DNA from: Alkalihalobacillus sp. FSL W8-0930
Lineage (GTDB): Bacteria; Bacillota; Bacilli; Bacillales; Bacillaceae_D
Direction: 5' to 3'
Assembly (NCBI GenBank): GCA_037965595.1
Contig: CP150183.1
Coordinates: 2,604,001-2,668,000 of the forward strand
DNA: 64,000 nt
The notes under the pieces are model-generated. The model did not search any database and was not told where the DNA came from. It worked only from the letters and a program-made list of their open reading frames with translations. Below, piece after piece: positions 28,650 to 42,660 of this stretch; position 1 is the stretch's first letter, and every line of letters begins with the position of its first letter. The translations under genes and the position numbers were made by a program.

Positions 28650-28805
28650 TTATCGCTTAGACCCGAATTCCCCTTCAATGATATCTGTGCACATTTCAAC
28701 ACATTCATCACAAATGTAAACGCCTGGTCCAGCGATTATCTTTCTTACTTGCGCTTCCGTCTTGCTACAGAACGAACATGAAAGTCCCTTACTCTTATCA
28801 GCCAA
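28650..28805 (-). CDS. Stand-alone ClpX-type C4 zinc-finger protein, 51 residues
   Basis: TTG at 28805 follows AGGGGTGATTTA, a ribosome site like that of clpX. The frame ends at TAA 28650-28652. The product carries C10, C13, C32 and C35 with the exact ClpX spacing C-x2-C-x18-C-x2-C, and the segments [11 protein letters not shown] and QVRK are shared with ClpX. It ends with EGEFGSKR where ClpX continues into its ATPase. DNA identity to the clpX 5' end is roughly two thirds, so it is a diverged paralogue under protein-level constraint and not a fresh duplication. ClpX zinc domains dimerise and bind adaptors, so a free copy could modulate ClpX; that is inference. Confidence 0.8.
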   Translation of the reverse strand: MADKSKGLSCSFCSKTEAQVRKIIAGPGVYICDECVEMCTDIIEGEFGSKR

Positions 28806-29104
28806 ATAAATCACCCCTATAAACTAAACGATTCATCCTCGGAATTCAACTAAAAAGCATTTCATTTCTCTTCTGTTTCTACGAGTTTCAGACATTGTAG
28901 CATACTTTAGGTAGTGCGACACTCATTTGCTCTTCTATGTACGGTATCATGCATACATGTGTGTTATAGGTTAGTTTATGTTAAGACACTGTATACATTC
29001 AAGATAATTGCTTGAAAACCCTTTTTTTCAAAAGATTTTTCTTACAGTCTCCTAAGCATGTTCAAAAATGGACTTCATCATACATCTGAATCGGTAGAAG
29101 AAAA
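28806..29104. other. Gene-free stretch between the zinc-finger gene and tig
   Basis: About 300 bp without a credible gene. It must hold the promoter of the small zinc-finger gene and probably of clpX. A TACAAT (minus strand, near 28903-28908) could be a -10 box but lacks a good -35 partner. I see no other structure of note. Confidence 0.4.
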
Positions 29105-29132
29105 ACAAGGTGCGTCCGAGTCCGCACCTTGT
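29105..29132. terminator. tig terminator
   Basis: The 10 bp stem ACAAGGTGCG/CGCACCTTGT is followed by T on the minus strand, 14 bp after the tig stop. Confidence 0.9.
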
Positions 29133-29145
29133 TTCTATGTGGTCA

Positions 29146-30438
29146 TTAAGCCGTTTTGCTTTCTTCTACAAGAAGATCAATCGCCTTTTGAATCTTAAGA
29201 TCTGCTTTAAGATTCTCAACTCCACCTTGTGCAGTGAAAATTGTACGAATCTCATCCACAGGACGTTGATACATTTCAGCCATTTTTTCTAGCTCTTTAT
29301 CAACATCTTCATCAGATACTTCGATTTCTTCTTTAATAGAGATCGCTTCAAGTACTAGATTTGCTTTTACGCGTTTACCAGCGTCTTCTTTAAACTGCTC
29401 GCGCATCGCTTCTTCGTTTTGTCCAGAGAACTGGTAGTACGTCTCAAGATCCATACCTTGGCTTTGTAGACGTTGACCAAATTCTTGAAGCATACGATCT
29501 GTTTCAGTTGTGATCATTGCTTCTGGAATATCAATTGTTGCATTTTCAGTTGCTTGCTCGATTAGGGTTTCACGAGTAGCATTTTCAGCTGTATCTTTTT
29601 TCTGCTTTTCAAGCTTTTCTTTTACTTCTTTTTTAAGCTCGTCCAAAGTTTCAACGTTTTCGTTTACATCCTTAGCAAACTCATCGTTAAGCTCAGGAAG
29701 CTCTTTACGCTTGATTTCGTGAACTTTCACTTTAAATGTAGCAGGTTGTCCAGCTAAATCTTCAGCATGATACTCTTCAGGGAATGTTACTTCAACATCT
29801 TTCTCATCTCCAGTTTTCAAGCCAACAAGCTGCTCTTCAAATCCTGGGATAAATGAGTTTGAACCAACTTCTAGAGAGTAGTTCTCAGCCGTTCCGCCTT
29901 CAAACGCTTCACCGTTAGCGAAACCTTCGAAGTCAATAACAGCTGTATCGCCGTCTTCAATTGCTCCATCTTCAATTACAACAAGCTCAGCTTGATGACC
30001 TTGTAGATGTTTAAGTTCTGCGTCGATATCCTCTTCTGTTACTTCTGTTTCTTGAGCTTCTACTTGAAGACCTTTGTACTCTCCAAGTTCAACTTCAGGC
30101 TTCACTGTAACTGTTGCTTTGAAAACAAGCTCGCTTCCTTTTTCCATTTTCTCGATGTCGATGTCAGGACGATCCACTGGAGTAATACCAGCTTCGTCAA
30201 CTGCACTAGCATAAGCTTCTGGAAGAAGAAGATCTAATGCATCTTGGTAAAGAGACTCTACACCAAATTGCTTTTCAAAAAGGCTACGAGGTACTTTCCC
30301 TTTACGGAATCCAGGGATGTTTACTTTCTTAGATACTTTTTTAAACGCTTCGTCTAAAGCTTGTGTTACCTTTTCAGCTTCAACTTCTACTGTTAATACT
30401 CCTTGATTTCCTTCTTGCTTTTCCCATTTTGCACTCAT
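29146..30438 (-). CDS. tig: Trigger factor
   Basis: This ribosome-bound chaperone with peptidyl-prolyl isomerase activity meets nascent chains at the exit tunnel. The ribosome-docking signature [17 protein letters not shown] lies near residues 43-59. The FKBP-type domain occupies about 150-240 ([12 protein letters not shown] ... [22 protein letters not shown]). The helical C-terminal arms follow. I start at ATG 30438, preceded by GGAGGG, giving 430 residues, the usual size. Its place between ysoA and clpX matches B. subtilis. Confidence 0.97.
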   Translation of the reverse strand: MSAKWEKQEGNQGVLTVEVEAEKVTQALDEAFKKVSKKVNIPGFRKGKVPRSLFEKQFGVESLYQDALDLLLPEAYASAVDEAGITPVDRPDIDIEKMEKGSELVFKATVTVKPEVELGEYKGLQVEAQETEVTEEDIDAELKHLQGHQAELVVIEDGAIEDGDTAVIDFEGFANGEAFEGGTAENYSLEVGSNSFIPGFEEQLVGLKTGDEKDVEVTFPEEYHAEDLAGQPATFKVKVHEIKRKELPELNDEFAKDVNENVETLDELKKEVKEKLEKQKKDTAENATRETLIEQATENATIDIPEAMITTETDRMLQEFGQRLQSQGMDLETYYQFSGQNEEAMREQFKEDAGKRVKANLVLEAISIKEEIEVSDEDVDKELEKMAEMYQRPVDEIRTIFTAQGGVENLKADLKIQKAIDLLVEESKTA

Positions 30439-30594
30439 TCGTGTTCCCTCCAACTATATCTTCGTTCTAAAAACGATTGATTTCCGTTATACATGATTGA
30501 CAACCACACTATTATAACATAAAGCCCTTGCTTTTCAATGGAAGCACTAGAATTAGCAAAAGGCGCACGTAAAAATTTTTAGATTATGTATGTA

Positions 30595-31659
30595 CTAATC
30601 GTCCGTTTCACTAAAATGAGGTAGTCCATGTCTAAAAACTTGACCCTCTAATTCCTCAATAAACTCGATTTTCTCAAGCACTTCGGATCGTTTTGTTTTA
30701 AAAGCTTCCACAATCTCCATCTCATGATAATCACTTGCAATTCTCTCGCAGGCAATGATTGTGAAGGCAGCTGCATAGCCGTTCTCTTCTGATTCTTCCG
30801 GTAAAAAAGGAAAGACTGAAAGTGAATGCAGAACCATTAATTGAGTAGACATTTCTAAAAGGATCGGATCCTCTTGCTCCAAATATTCTACTAGAAGTTG
30901 CTTCATTTTTGAAATAAAATGAGTCAGGCTCCCTCCATTCTTAAGCGTTTCAGGTACAACAACTTGAGTTTGTCCAAGTTTAGTTATCGATATCTCACGA
31001 GTCACATTCCAATCCATTAGGTATTGCAAAGCATAACTTTGAAGCAACCAATCATGAGTCGGGTCTTCTATGTAGGCGATAAAAGCTTCTGTAGCTTGAC
31101 GTTGATTTCTCTTACCTAGATTTTGTATAGCTTGCCATTCAAGCTCAGGATTTGACGATTGAAGGTTATCTAAGTCCTCTCGCTCTACCTCATCTGGTTC
31201 ATCTCCATCTATTGTATGGTCGACAAGAGGTAGACTCTCTGTCATTTGCCTACTAAAGTGTAGCAGCTTATAGAGACTTTCTGCATGTTGTGGTGGAAAG
31301 CGGTTTTCAGCTAATACAGCATCTAACAGCTCGATCACTTCTTCATATCTAGAAAGCTGAACAAGCAATGAAATATGTACCTGCAAGTTTTCAAAGTAGT
31401 CTCCTGTACCTTCTCTTAGTAGCTTATCGGTCAGGTTTACAGCCTCTTCTAGCCTACCGAGTTCTACTAAACTGAGCATTTTTCCAAATCGAACCTTTGC
31501 GTTATCTGGTTCAATCGATTCGGCTTGCTCAAAATACTCATGTGCTTCCTTCCCATCCTTAGCTTTCAGAGCATCCATCCCAAGTTCAAGCAGTCTACGT
31601 ACTAACCCAGGATAGAGAATAATATTGTTTTGGTTGTTCTTGTGAGATTTGTCGGTCAT
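30595..31659 (-). CDS. ysoA: TPR-repeat protein YsoA
   Basis: This protein of about 354 residues has tetratricopeptide-type helices: residues 20-60 (LLELGMDALKAKDGKEAHEYFEQAES) and 60-130 read as TPR units. The C-terminal part is all-helical and acidic. I start at ATG 31659, eight bases after GGGAG, and not at an ATG 22 codons upstream that lacks a ribosome site. The gene occupies the ysoA position between leuD and tig. Its function is unknown; the repeats suggest a scaffold that binds another protein. Confidence 0.8.
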   Translation of the reverse strand: MTDKSHKNNQNNIILYPGLVRRLLELGMDALKAKDGKEAHEYFEQAESIEPDNAKVRFGKMLSLVELGRLEEAVNLTDKLLREGTGDYFENLQVHISLLVQLSRYEEVIELLDAVLAENRFPPQHAESLYKLLHFSRQMTESLPLVDHTIDGDEPDEVEREDLDNLQSSNPELEWQAIQNLGKRNQRQATEAFIAYIEDPTHDWLLQSYALQYLMDWNVTREISITKLGQTQVVVPETLKNGGSLTHFISKMKQLLVEYLEQEDPILLEMSTQLMVLHSLSVFPFLPEESEENGYAAAFTIIACERIASDYHEMEIVEAFKTKRSEVLEKIEFIEELEGQVFRHGLPHFSETDD

Positions 31660-31772
31660 TCGTTTTGCTCCCGCTCTAATTGGACTCATCGTTTGTCTAA
31701 AGCTAGGTAAAGTGTACCAGTTCACCTTTCCTATTACAAATGCAAAAACATTCGGCCTTCACTTTAGAAAAA

Positions 31773-31802
31773 CGGAGATACCTTTTGACAAAGATACCTC
31801 CG
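31773..31802. terminator. ilv-leu operon terminator after leuD
   Basis: A 12 bp stem with two wobble pairs (31773-31784 with 31791-31802) is followed by five T on the minus strand. It lies 20 bp after the leuD stop. Confidence 0.85.
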
Positions 31803-31822
31803 ACTTTTATTTAATGTACCCT

Positions 31823-32401
31823 TTAGCGCGCTTCTTCAAACGCTTTGATCTTCTCTTCATGAAGAAGGGTTAATCCAATTTCATCCCAGCCATTCAACAA
31901 CATTTTCTTCCAATACGGATCGATGATAAAACTAGCTTCAAATCCTTCACCTTTTACCGTTTGCTCTTCTAAGTCAACTGTTAAGGAATACAAGCCACTT
32001 TCTGCCTTCTCAAGAAGTTCGTTTACTTCTTGTTCACTTAAGCGAATAGGAAGCATACCATTTTTCACACAGTTATTATAGAAAATATCAGCAAAACTGG
32101 GTGCAATAATCACCTTAAAGCCATAGTCATTTAATGCCCAAGGAGCGTGCTCTCTTGAAGAGCCACAACCGAAGTTATTACCCGCAATAAGAACGGACGC
32201 ACCTGCTGCTTCCGGTTTATTCAAAGCAAACTCAGGGTTATCTGAGCCATCCGAGAGAAAACGCCAGTCAAAAAAGAGAAACTGTCCAAAGCCCGTTCGT
32301 TCTACTCGCTTTAGGAACTGCTTTGGAATAATTTGATCTGTATCCACATTTACACGATTTAGGGCAGCCGTTTGACCTGTATGAATCGTTAATGGCTCCA
32401 T
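31823..32401 (-). CDS. leuD: 3-isopropylmalate dehydratase small subunit
   Basis: LeuD is the swivelling subunit of isopropylmalate isomerase, converting 2- to 3-isopropylmalate with LeuC. The small-subunit signatures [17 protein letters not shown] and [17 protein letters not shown] are clear. At 192 residues it has standard length. Its ATG abuts the leuC stop with no gap. It is the last gene of ilvBHC-leuABCD. Confidence 0.96.
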   Translation of the reverse strand: MEPLTIHTGQTAALNRVNVDTDQIIPKQFLKRVERTGFGQFLFFDWRFLSDGSDNPEFALNKPEAAGASVLIAGNNFGCGSSREHAPWALNDYGFKVIIAPSFADIFYNNCVKNGMLPIRLSEQEVNELLEKAESGLYSLTVDLEEQTVKGEGFEASFIIDPYWKKMLLNGWDEIGLTLLHEEKIKAFEEAR

Positions 32402-33817
32402 TTACTTCACCCCTTCCGTTTTAAATGTTCTAACATCGACAAAATGACCGGCAATGGCCGTAGCCGCAGCCATTTCAGGACTTACTAAATGTGTTCTAGA
32501 TCCCTTCCCTTGTCTACCCTCAAAGTTACGATTCGACGTAGAGGCACATCGTTCGCCCTCAGGAACAACATCAGGATTCATACTTAAGCACATACTACAG
32601 CCGGACTCACGCCACTCAAATCCTGCCTCTTTAAATACTTCATCAAGCCCTTCTTTCTCTGCTTGCTTCTTCACTCTTTGAGAACCCGGAACAACGAGTG
32701 CACGAACATGATCTGCTACTTTTCTACCTTGAATAATATCAGCAGCAGCTCGCAAATCGCTGATGCGGGAGTTTGTACAGGAGCCAATAAACACATGCTG
32801 TACTTCAATAGAAGAAATCGGTGTACCTGGAGTTAAATCCATGTACTCAAGCGCCTGCTCAATCCCTCTTTTTTCTGACTCGGATTGCGCATCTTTAGGA
32901 GATGGTACAACTTCAGATATACGCACTCCTTGGGAAGGATCTGTCCCCCATGTAACCATTGGTTCTATTTCAGACGAATCAATAATTACCGTACGATCAT
33001 ATACGGCTCCTTCATCTGTTGCCAGTTCGCTCCACTGATGCTTAATCACTTCAAATTCCTCGCCCTTTGGAACAAATTGACGGCCCTCAAGGTAGTCAAA
33101 GGTTACTTGATCGGGACTAATTAGGCCCGCTTTTGCACCAGCTTCAATTGACATATTACAGATCGTCATCCGTTCTTCCATCGTTAATCCTCGAATGGCA
33201 TCCCCAGTAAATTCAATAATGGAACCCGTGCCGACATCCACGCCAAATTTTGAAATAATTGCAAGAATAACGTCTTTCGCAGAAATTCCTGTACCCAGTT
33301 GACCTGTTATACGCACTTCAAGGGTCTTAGGCTTTGATTGCCATAAAGATTGAGTAGCCAGAACATGTTCTACTTCACTTGTACCGATTCCGAATGCAAT
33401 CGCACCAAACGCACCATGTGTAGATGTGTGACTATCACCACAAACGATGGTTTTTCCAGGCTGTGTTAACCCAAGTTCAGGTCCAATCACATGGACAATC
33501 CCATTTTCCGGGCTTTTTAAGTCAGCAATCTCAATGCCAAATTCATTGCAGTTTTCAGCAAGGGTATCCATTTGTTTTCTTGCAATCATATCCGTAATAT
33601 CGTAACGATTAACTGTTGGCACATTATGATCCATTGTGGCAAATGTGAGATCAGGTCGCCTTACCTTTCTACCAGCTAAACGTAAACCTTCAAAGGCTTG
33701 AGGAGACGTTACTTCATGTACAAGATGCAAGTCAATATAGAGTAGACTTGGTTTCCCCTCTTCTGCGGTTACTTCATGGGCATTCCAGATTTTTTCAATG
33801 ATTGTTTTAGGTGCCAT
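32402..33817 (-). CDS. leuC: 3-isopropylmalate dehydratase large subunit
   Basis: LeuC is the catalytic aconitase-type subunit with a 4Fe-4S cluster. Cluster cysteines are visible in [13 protein letters not shown] and in [12 protein letters not shown] near the C-terminus. [20 protein letters not shown] is a further family signature. At 471 residues it is a typical bacterial LeuC. AGGAGG lies upstream of the ATG, and the gene is 24 bp after leuB. Confidence 0.96.
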   Translation of the reverse strand: MAPKTIIEKIWNAHEVTAEEGKPSLLYIDLHLVHEVTSPQAFEGLRLAGRKVRRPDLTFATMDHNVPTVNRYDITDMIARKQMDTLAENCNEFGIEIADLKSPENGIVHVIGPELGLTQPGKTIVCGDSHTSTHGAFGAIAFGIGTSEVEHVLATQSLWQSKPKTLEVRITGQLGTGISAKDVILAIISKFGVDVGTGSIIEFTGDAIRGLTMEERMTICNMSIEAGAKAGLISPDQVTFDYLEGRQFVPKGEEFEVIKHQWSELATDEGAVYDRTVIIDSSEIEPMVTWGTDPSQGVRISEVVPSPKDAQSESEKRGIEQALEYMDLTPGTPISSIEVQHVFIGSCTNSRISDLRAAADIIQGRKVADHVRALVVPGSQRVKKQAEKEGLDEVFKEAGFEWRESGCSMCLSMNPDVVPEGERCASTSNRNFEGRQGKGSRTHLVSPEMAAATAIAGHFVDVRTFKTEGVK

Positions 33818-33841
33818 TTGCGATTCCTCCTCTTTCTGACA

Positions 33842-34930
33842 TTAGTTCGTTTGTTCGGTACCTATATAAGCAAGAACAGCGTCTGTCATCTCTGTTGTTG
33901 TCACTGCTTCTTGATTTCCGTATACTAGGTCAGCTGTCCGCACGCCTGAATCAAGCGCTGCATTGATTGCAGACATCACTGCTTCTGCTTCTTTTTCCAT
34001 TTTAAACGCGTATTTTAACATCATCGCTACAGATGCAATGGTAGCAAGTGGGTTAGCTAAACCTTTACCAGCAATGTCTGGAGCTGAACCATGAATCGGT
34101 TCATAAATTCCTGGACCCTCTGCACTTAAGCTAGCTGAAGGAAGTAAGCCAAGTGACCCAGAGATCATTGAAGCCTCATCACTAAGAATATCGCCAAATA
34201 AATTCTCGGTTACTAGCACATCAAATTGACGAGGATTACGAATTAGCTGCATGGCTGCATTATCAACAAGCATATGCTCAAGCGTCACATGTGGAAATTC
34301 TTCTGCTATTTCGTTTGCGATTTGTCTCCACAAGCGACTTGATTCGAGTACATTTGCTTTGTCTACTGACATGACCTTTTTGCCTCTTAGCTCTGCTAAT
34401 TCAAAGGCCATCCGGATAATTCGTTCAATTTCACTTCGCTTGTAAGATAATGTGTCAACAGCAGCTTCTTCTCCGTCAACGTCCAAGCGCTCGCTCGGTT
34501 CGCCGAAATATAGACCGCCTGTTAATTCTCTAACAATGAGTAAATCAATGCCTTTTACAACATCTTCTTTAATAGTAGACTCCGAAACCAGGCTATTATA
34601 GATCGACACAGGACGTAAATTCGAAAACAGCTCCAGCTCTTTGCGAATGCGTAATAACCCTTTTTCTGGACGCAGGTGAGCCGGATTGCTATCCCACTTC
34701 GGACCTCCAACAGCTCCAAGTAAAATGGCATCACTTTCTCTGCAACGATCCAGCGTCTCTTGTGGCAGTGGACTTTCAAATTGATCAATAGCCGTTCCAC
34801 CAATCGCTGCCGACTGATAAGAAAATTCATGTCCAAACAGGTCCCCAATTTTATCTAACACACGTACAGCTTCCGTTACAACCTCAGGTCCAATCCCGTC
34901 TCCTGGTAAAAGCGTTATCTGTTTTTTCAT
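33842..34930 (-). CDS. leuB: 3-isopropylmalate dehydrogenase
   Basis: LeuB oxidises and decarboxylates 3-isopropylmalate with NAD. The substrate loop VRELTGGLYFGEPS (about 130-143) and the metal and substrate site TENLFGDILSDEASMISGSLGLLPSAS identify it. GSAPDIAGKGLANPLATI near the C-terminus is the cofactor region. At 362 residues it has normal length. It follows leuA by 12 bp. Confidence 0.96.
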   Translation of the reverse strand: MKKQITLLPGDGIGPEVVTEAVRVLDKIGDLFGHEFSYQSAAIGGTAIDQFESPLPQETLDRCRESDAILLGAVGGPKWDSNPAHLRPEKGLLRIRKELELFSNLRPVSIYNSLVSESTIKEDVVKGIDLLIVRELTGGLYFGEPSERLDVDGEEAAVDTLSYKRSEIERIIRMAFELAELRGKKVMSVDKANVLESSRLWRQIANEIAEEFPHVTLEHMLVDNAAMQLIRNPRQFDVLVTENLFGDILSDEASMISGSLGLLPSASLSAEGPGIYEPIHGSAPDIAGKGLANPLATIASVAMMLKYAFKMEKEAEAVMSAINAALDSGVRTADLVYGNQEAVTTTEMTDAVLAYIGTEQTN

Positions 34931-34942
34931 TGTTTAAATCTC

Positions 34943-38079
<3,137 letters not shown>

Positions 38080-38083
<4 letters not shown>

Positions 38084-39816
38084 GGTCTAATCCCCTCCAT
38101 TTCGTGATGCCCTTTACCTGGACAAATCATTGGATAAACATTTTCTTCCTGAGCCACTCTACAGTCCATCAAGACCGGACCATCGTGTGCAAGCATTTCT
38201 TCAATCGCTGACTCCATATCCTTTAACTCTTCCACTTTCATCGCTTTAATGGAGTATGCCTCCGCCAGTTTTACGAAATCAGGCTGGATCGGGAAAAGCG
38301 AATTTGAATAACGCTCTCCATGGAAAAGCTGTTGCCACTGGCGAACCATTCCAAGCGATGCATTATTCACGATGACAATTTTCACTGGCAAGTTAAGCTC
38401 TTGTAAAATGGACATTTCCTGCAGCGTCATCTGGAATCCAGCATCACCGATGATGGATACAACGGTTGATTGGGGTTCAGCAATCTGAGCACCAATCGCT
38501 GCCGGAAAACCAAAGCCCATTGTTCCAAGTCCACCTGATGTCACCCAGCGATTGGGCTTATCAAATTTATAGAACTGTGCTGACCACATTTGATGCTGAC
38601 CAACGTCCGTGGTCACGATTGCTTCCCCTTTTGTTTTTTGATAGATCTTTTCAATCAAATGCTGTGGTTTGATCGTTTCATCCTCTTGCTTATACCAAAG
38701 TGGAAAGTCTGTTTTCTTTAGCTGCAGACTGGCCTTCCAATCTGCGTGATCTGCTTGTTCGCCTTGCTCAGCGATTAACATCTTAAGTGCTTCTTTTGCA
38801 TCTCCTACAACTGGAATCTGCGTTTCAATATTTTTGCCGATTTCTGCTGGATCTACATCAATGTGCGCAATCGTAGCATTCGGAGCAAAAAAATCTAATT
38901 TACCAGTAAGACGGTCATCAAAACGAGCGCCAATGTTGATTAATAAGTCTGCTTCATGAAGCGCCATATTGGCGGCATACGTACCGTGCATTCCAGCCAT
39001 CCCTAAATGCAATTCATGGTTCCCTGGGAAGTTCCCTAAACCAAGTAGTGTGTTCACAACTGGAATTTGCTGTTGTTCCACGTATTCATATAAATACTCG
39101 CTTGCTTTAGCATGAAGGATCCCTGCTCCTGCTAAGATAACCGGCTTCTTCGCTTGGGTAACGGCTTCTGCAAGCTTACGAATTTGTTGGCGATTTGGAA
39201 TAACAGTTGGTTGGTAACCCGGTAAATTCACATCTCCACTGTAGTCAAATAACCCAGAATCTTGCGACACATCTTTCGGTAAATCAATTAGGACTGGACC
39301 CGGTCTTCCCGTAGTCGCAATATGGAAAGCTTCTTTAATGATTCTCGGAAACTCTTCAACAGATCTTACTTGAAAATTATGCTTTGTAATTGGCATCGTA
39401 ATCCCTAGCATATCCGCTTCTTGGAAAGCGTCTGTTCCAATCACTGTTTTTGCTACTTGGCCCGTAATGACAACAAGTGGAAGAGAGTCAATCATCGCAT
39501 CCGCAATTCCGGTTACGACATTTGTCGCTCCTGGCCCGGAGGTAACAACACATACTCCCGGCTTTCCAGAAACTCTCGCATATCCTTCTGCCGCATGGAT
39601 GGCCCCTTGTTCATGCCTTGCTAAAATATGACGAATGCCCGTTTTATAGATTTCATCATAGGTTGGAAGAATGGCTCCTCCTGGATAACCAAAGATGACT
39701 TCAACGTTCTCTTTTGCTAATGCTTCAATCAGCATTCCTGAACCCGATAGTACTTTTGGTGCCTCTTGGTTCTCAATGTTCACAACAAGCTCCTGTTTTT
39801 TTGTTTTCGTTGACAT
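38080..39816 (-). CDS. ilvB: Acetolactate synthase catalytic subunit
   Basis: This thiamine-diphosphate enzyme makes acetolactate or acetohydroxybutyrate. The catalytic Glu lies in [15 protein letters not shown]. The thiamine-diphosphate and Mg motif begins [12 protein letters not shown] and ends with [15 protein letters not shown]. The central FAD domain holds [15 protein letters not shown]. At 578 residues it has standard length. It is the first gene of the long ilvBHC-leuABCD operon, directly behind a Leu-specifier T-box. Confidence 0.97.
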
Positions 39817-39854
39817 CTTTGCTCCTCCTTTTTAGTCCAAAGCGTATGGGAATA

Positions 39855-40140
39855 TAAAAAAAATCTTTCCGCGCCCAACAAGCCACGTTTGTAGCTGAAG
39901 GGGCGAAAAGATTAGCTTTTCACGGTACCACCCTAATTCACCAAAAATTAATTTGGTCTCATGGACAAAGCGTTCTGTCCGTTTTAATAACGAGTGCTGG
40001 TACACCCGGTCCCCCTAGTAAATCAGCCCTTAGCTGATTGTTCAGTAAGACTCTCTGAGGTGAGTTTCGGAATATCTTCTGCACCGCTTCTCAGCAACGC
40101 GGCTCTCTTTAGCAGAAAGGATATTCGTACTTTCCTCATC
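39855..40140 (-). promoter_or_regulatory. T-box leader of the ilv-leu operon (Leu, CTC specifier)
   Basis: The antiterminator sequence TTAGGGTGGTACCGTG reads on the minus strand near 39921-39936. The terminator pairs AATCTTTTCGCCC (39901-39913) with GGGCGCGGAAAGATT (about 39862-39876), followed by T. The apparent specifier CTC (40062-40064) is followed by ACCTCAGAG. Leucine starvation would therefore switch on the whole operon, as in B. subtilis. Confidence 0.93.
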
Positions 40141-40152
40141 AACAATTTAGCA

Positions 40153-40158
40153 ATTATA
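40153..40158 (-). promoter_or_regulatory. Perfect -10 box TATAAT overlapping the ilvD stop codon
   Basis: It lies just upstream of T-box stem I and could start the ilvBHC-leu transcript. The -35 region is a weak match. Confidence 0.4.
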
Positions 40159-41821
40159 TTTTCATGACTCCGCCTGTATTAGCAGAGGTTACTAGTTTCG
40201 AGTAACGGGCTAGATAGCCTTTTTTCACTTTTGGTTCTGGCTCTGTCCAGCCAACCTTGCGGCGAGCTAGCTCTTCTTCATCTACCAATAAATGAATGCC
40301 TCTATTCGGAAGATCAATCTTGATCGTATCTCCATTTTCAACAAAGGCAATCGGTCCACCCTCGGCAGCTTCTGGAGAAATATGTCCAATCGAGATTCCT
40401 CGTGATGCGCCTGAGAATCGGCCATCTGTAATTAAAGCAACCTTTGTCCCAAGTCCTCGACCTTGAATAGCTGAGGTTGGTGCGAGCATTTCCGGCATTC
40501 CCGGTCCACCCTTAGGTCCTTCACTTCGAATGACAACCACATGTCCTTCTTTTACTTCACCTTTGTTAATCTTCTCTTGTGCTTCTTCTTGAGATTCAAA
40601 GACAATCGCTTCGCCTTCAAATACTTGGATTGAAGGATCAACGGCACCCACTTTGATAACAGCTCCATCTGGTGCAAGGTTTCCAAATAAAATGGATAAC
40701 CCTCCCACTGGACTATATGCTGTCTCTTTGTTTCGTATCACATCATTATTTGTTACTTCTGCGTCTTTCACATTTTCATAGAGGCTTTTCCCAGTGATCG
40801 TAATTCGATCCGGGTGAACGGCCCCTTCGATTTCACAGAGTTGTTTGATAATGGCGCTTACGCCACCAGCTTGATGAACATCATCCATCGAATAGTCAGA
40901 CGCCGGGCTAATCTTACTCAAGTAAGGAATTCGCTCTGCCACTTCATTAATTCGGTTAAGATCATATTCTACTTCCGCTTCATGAGCGATTGCTAATGTA
41001 TGAAGAACCGTATTCGTTGATCCACCCATTGCCATATCAAGGGCAAATGCATCATCAATTGTTTCTTGAGTAACGATATCACGTGGACGAATATCTTTTT
41101 CAATTAAGTTCATTAGGTGTTTAGCAGCATCTTTGATTAATTGGTGACGCTTATTGGACGTTGCTACAATGGTTCCGTTACCCGGAAGTGCAAGTCCCAG
41201 CATTTCCATTAATGAGTTCATGGAGTTTGCTGTAAACATTCCCGAACAGGAGCCACATGTCGGACAAGCTTGCTGTTCAATTTCAAGCAGCTCTTCTCGT
41301 GTCATTTTCCCGGAAGAAAAAGCTCCTACTCCTTCAAATACTGAAACAAGGGAAAGACTCTCGCCCTCTTTTGTTCGACCCGCTTCCATCGGTCCACCTG
41401 ATACAAAGACTGACGGTACGTTCGTTCGAACGGACGCCATTAACATTCCCGGTGTAATCTTGTCACAGTTTGGAATGTAGAACACTCCATCAAACCAGTG
41501 AGCGTTAATGACCGTTTCAGCCGCATCGCAGATAATCTCGCGACTTGGTAGGGAATATCTCATTCCGATATGTCCCATGGCAATTCCATCATCTACACCA
41601 ATCGTGTTGAATTCAAATGGAATTCCACCTGCTTCGATAATCGCTTCCTTGGCAACCTCTGCAAATTTATTTAAATGCATGTGCCCGGGAATAATATCAA
41701 TATATGAATTACAGACTCCGATAAACGGTTTGTCCATATCCTCTTCTCTAACACCCGCTGCTCGAAGTAAGCTTCTGTGAGGTGCACGATCGATTCCTTT
41801 TTTGATCATATTACTTCTCAT
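40154..41821 (-). CDS. ilvD: Dihydroxy-acid dehydratase
   Basis: IlvD dehydrates dihydroxy-isovalerate and -methylvalerate using an iron-sulfur cluster. Cluster cysteines are seen in [21 protein letters not shown] and [15 protein letters not shown]. The C-terminus holds [24 protein letters not shown] start at ATG 41821 ([18 protein letters not shown]), with GGGAG upstream, giving 555 residues. It has its own promoter and sits upstream of the T-box, so it is not under the Leu T-box. In B. subtilis ilvD lies elsewhere. Confidence 0.96.
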   Translation of the reverse strand: MRSNMIKKGIDRAPHRSLLRAAGVREEDMDKPFIGVCNSYIDIIPGHMHLNKFAEVAKEAIIEAGGIPFEFNTIGVDDGIAMGHIGMRYSLPSREIICDAAETVINAHWFDGVFYIPNCDKITPGMLMASVRTNVPSVFVSGGPMEAGRTKEGESLSLVSVFEGVGAFSSGKMTREELLEIEQQACPTCGSCSGMFTANSMNSLMEMLGLALPGNGTIVATSNKRHQLIKDAAKHLMNLIEKDIRPRDIVTQETIDDAFALDMAMGGSTNTVLHTLAIAHEAEVEYDLNRINEVAERIPYLSKISPASDYSMDDVHQAGGVSAIIKQLCEIEGAVHPDRITITGKSLYENVKDAEVTNNDVIRNKETAYSPVGGLSILFGNLAPDGAVIKVGAVDPSIQVFEGEAIVFESQEEAQEKINKGEVKEGHVVVIRSEGPKGGPGMPEMLAPTSAIQGRGLGTKVALITDGRFSGASRGISIGHISPEAAEGGPIAFVENGDTIKIDLPNRGIHLLVDEEELARRKVGWTEPEPKVKKGYLARYSKLVTSANTGGVMKI

Positions 41822-41989
41822 TGCTACCCGCTCCCACATCAGTGTAATCTGTTTATTTGGCCACATATAACATTGTCATGGGCATAAACACGTGTGAATC
41901 TTCCGTCAACTTTCATTAGAGAGAAGACTCAAAAAACTTTGTCAGCATTTCTTACGTTGTTTGTTAAAAGTGTTTTGTTATTGAGACTT

Positions 41990-42018
41990 ATCATACGCCT
42001 CTTACTAGCGAGGGTCAA
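41990..42018 (-). promoter_or_regulatory. SigA-type promoter of ilvD
   Basis: TTGACC (42013-42018, minus), a 17 bp spacer and TATGAT (41990-41995). The leader to the ilvD start is about 160 bp. Apart from this promoter I see no gene in 41822-42156. Confidence 0.8.
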
Positions 42019-42020
42019 CC

Positions 42021-42035
42021 GTTTTTACGAAAATA
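42021..42035 (-). promoter_or_regulatory. Possible CodY site upstream of ilvD
   Basis: TATTTTCGTAAAAAC matches the CodY consensus AATTTTCWGAAAATT at about 10-11 of 15 positions and abuts the -35 box. CodY is known to control branched-chain genes in Bacillus, but this match is weak. Confidence 0.3.
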
Positions 42036-42156
42036 ATTAGATAATTTAGATAGATTCAATTATTGTATGCGGTTACATCCTTGCCAACAAAAAGTTTCAA
42101 GATTTCTAAAATTATTGTCATACTTTTTATAAAAACGGGGATAGTAGTCTTAGGTG

Positions 42157-42573
42157 ATGAAAATGAAACGAACAAAAAACATGTTTCAGAAAATGTCCGA
42201 GTTTAAACTATTCTCTTTTCTGTTTAAGAAACAATCGCTTACACATCTCGTGCTTGTGAACGACCAGTGGAAACAGTGTCCTGATTCAATGGATAAGAAA
42301 TTGTGTGAGCTGCTTCATCAACGCAATTTTTATCCAACCGCTAACCAGATGATCTACGGGGTACGAACGAACGTCGCTTTAATCCCTTACAAGCTAGCGT
42401 TTGTTAAAGCGAGTTCAGAAGCGAAGCAAGAGCGTATTCGCAGAGTCCTTCGAAAAAAAGGATGGACCGTTTACTTCTACACGCCGGAGAACGTGACAAG
42501 TGAGAATCCCTCGTGGCTTCAAACGATCACGGCTAGCTCAAGTCAACCAAAAAACGCCTATCTGCAAACGTAA
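42157..42573 (+). CDS. Unknown basic protein
   Basis: The product has about 138 residues, is basic and soluble, with no signal or membrane segment. The middle stretch FYPTANQMIYGVRTNVALIPYKLAFV followed by ERIRRVLRKKGWTVYFY has the look of a small alpha/beta nuclease-like or nucleic-acid-binding fold, but no catalytic motif can be named. GTG 42154, ATG 42157 and ATG 42163 are all possible starts; none has a strong ribosome site. It is divergent from ilvD and closed by its own terminator, so it is a single-gene unit. I do not recognise it. Confidence 0.55.
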   Translation: MKMKRTKNMFQKMSEFKLFSFLFKKQSLTHLVLVNDQWKQCPDSMDKKLCELLHQRNFYPTANQMIYGVRTNVALIPYKLAFVKASSEAKQERIRRVLRKKGWTVYFYTPENVTSENPSWLQTITASSSQPKNAYLQT

Positions 42574-42592
42574 TCGCAGATGGCGTTTTTTT
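42553..42592 (+). terminator. Terminator after the gene at 42157
   Basis: The stem AACGCC-t-ATCTGC / GCAGAT-GGCGTT overlaps the end of the gene and is followed by T. Confidence 0.85.
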
Positions 42593-42660
42593 GGTTGATT
42601 TTATTGTTCGTGTGTTAGACTAAAGGGCGCAGAGAATAAAGAATTTGAGGTGCGCCATTA

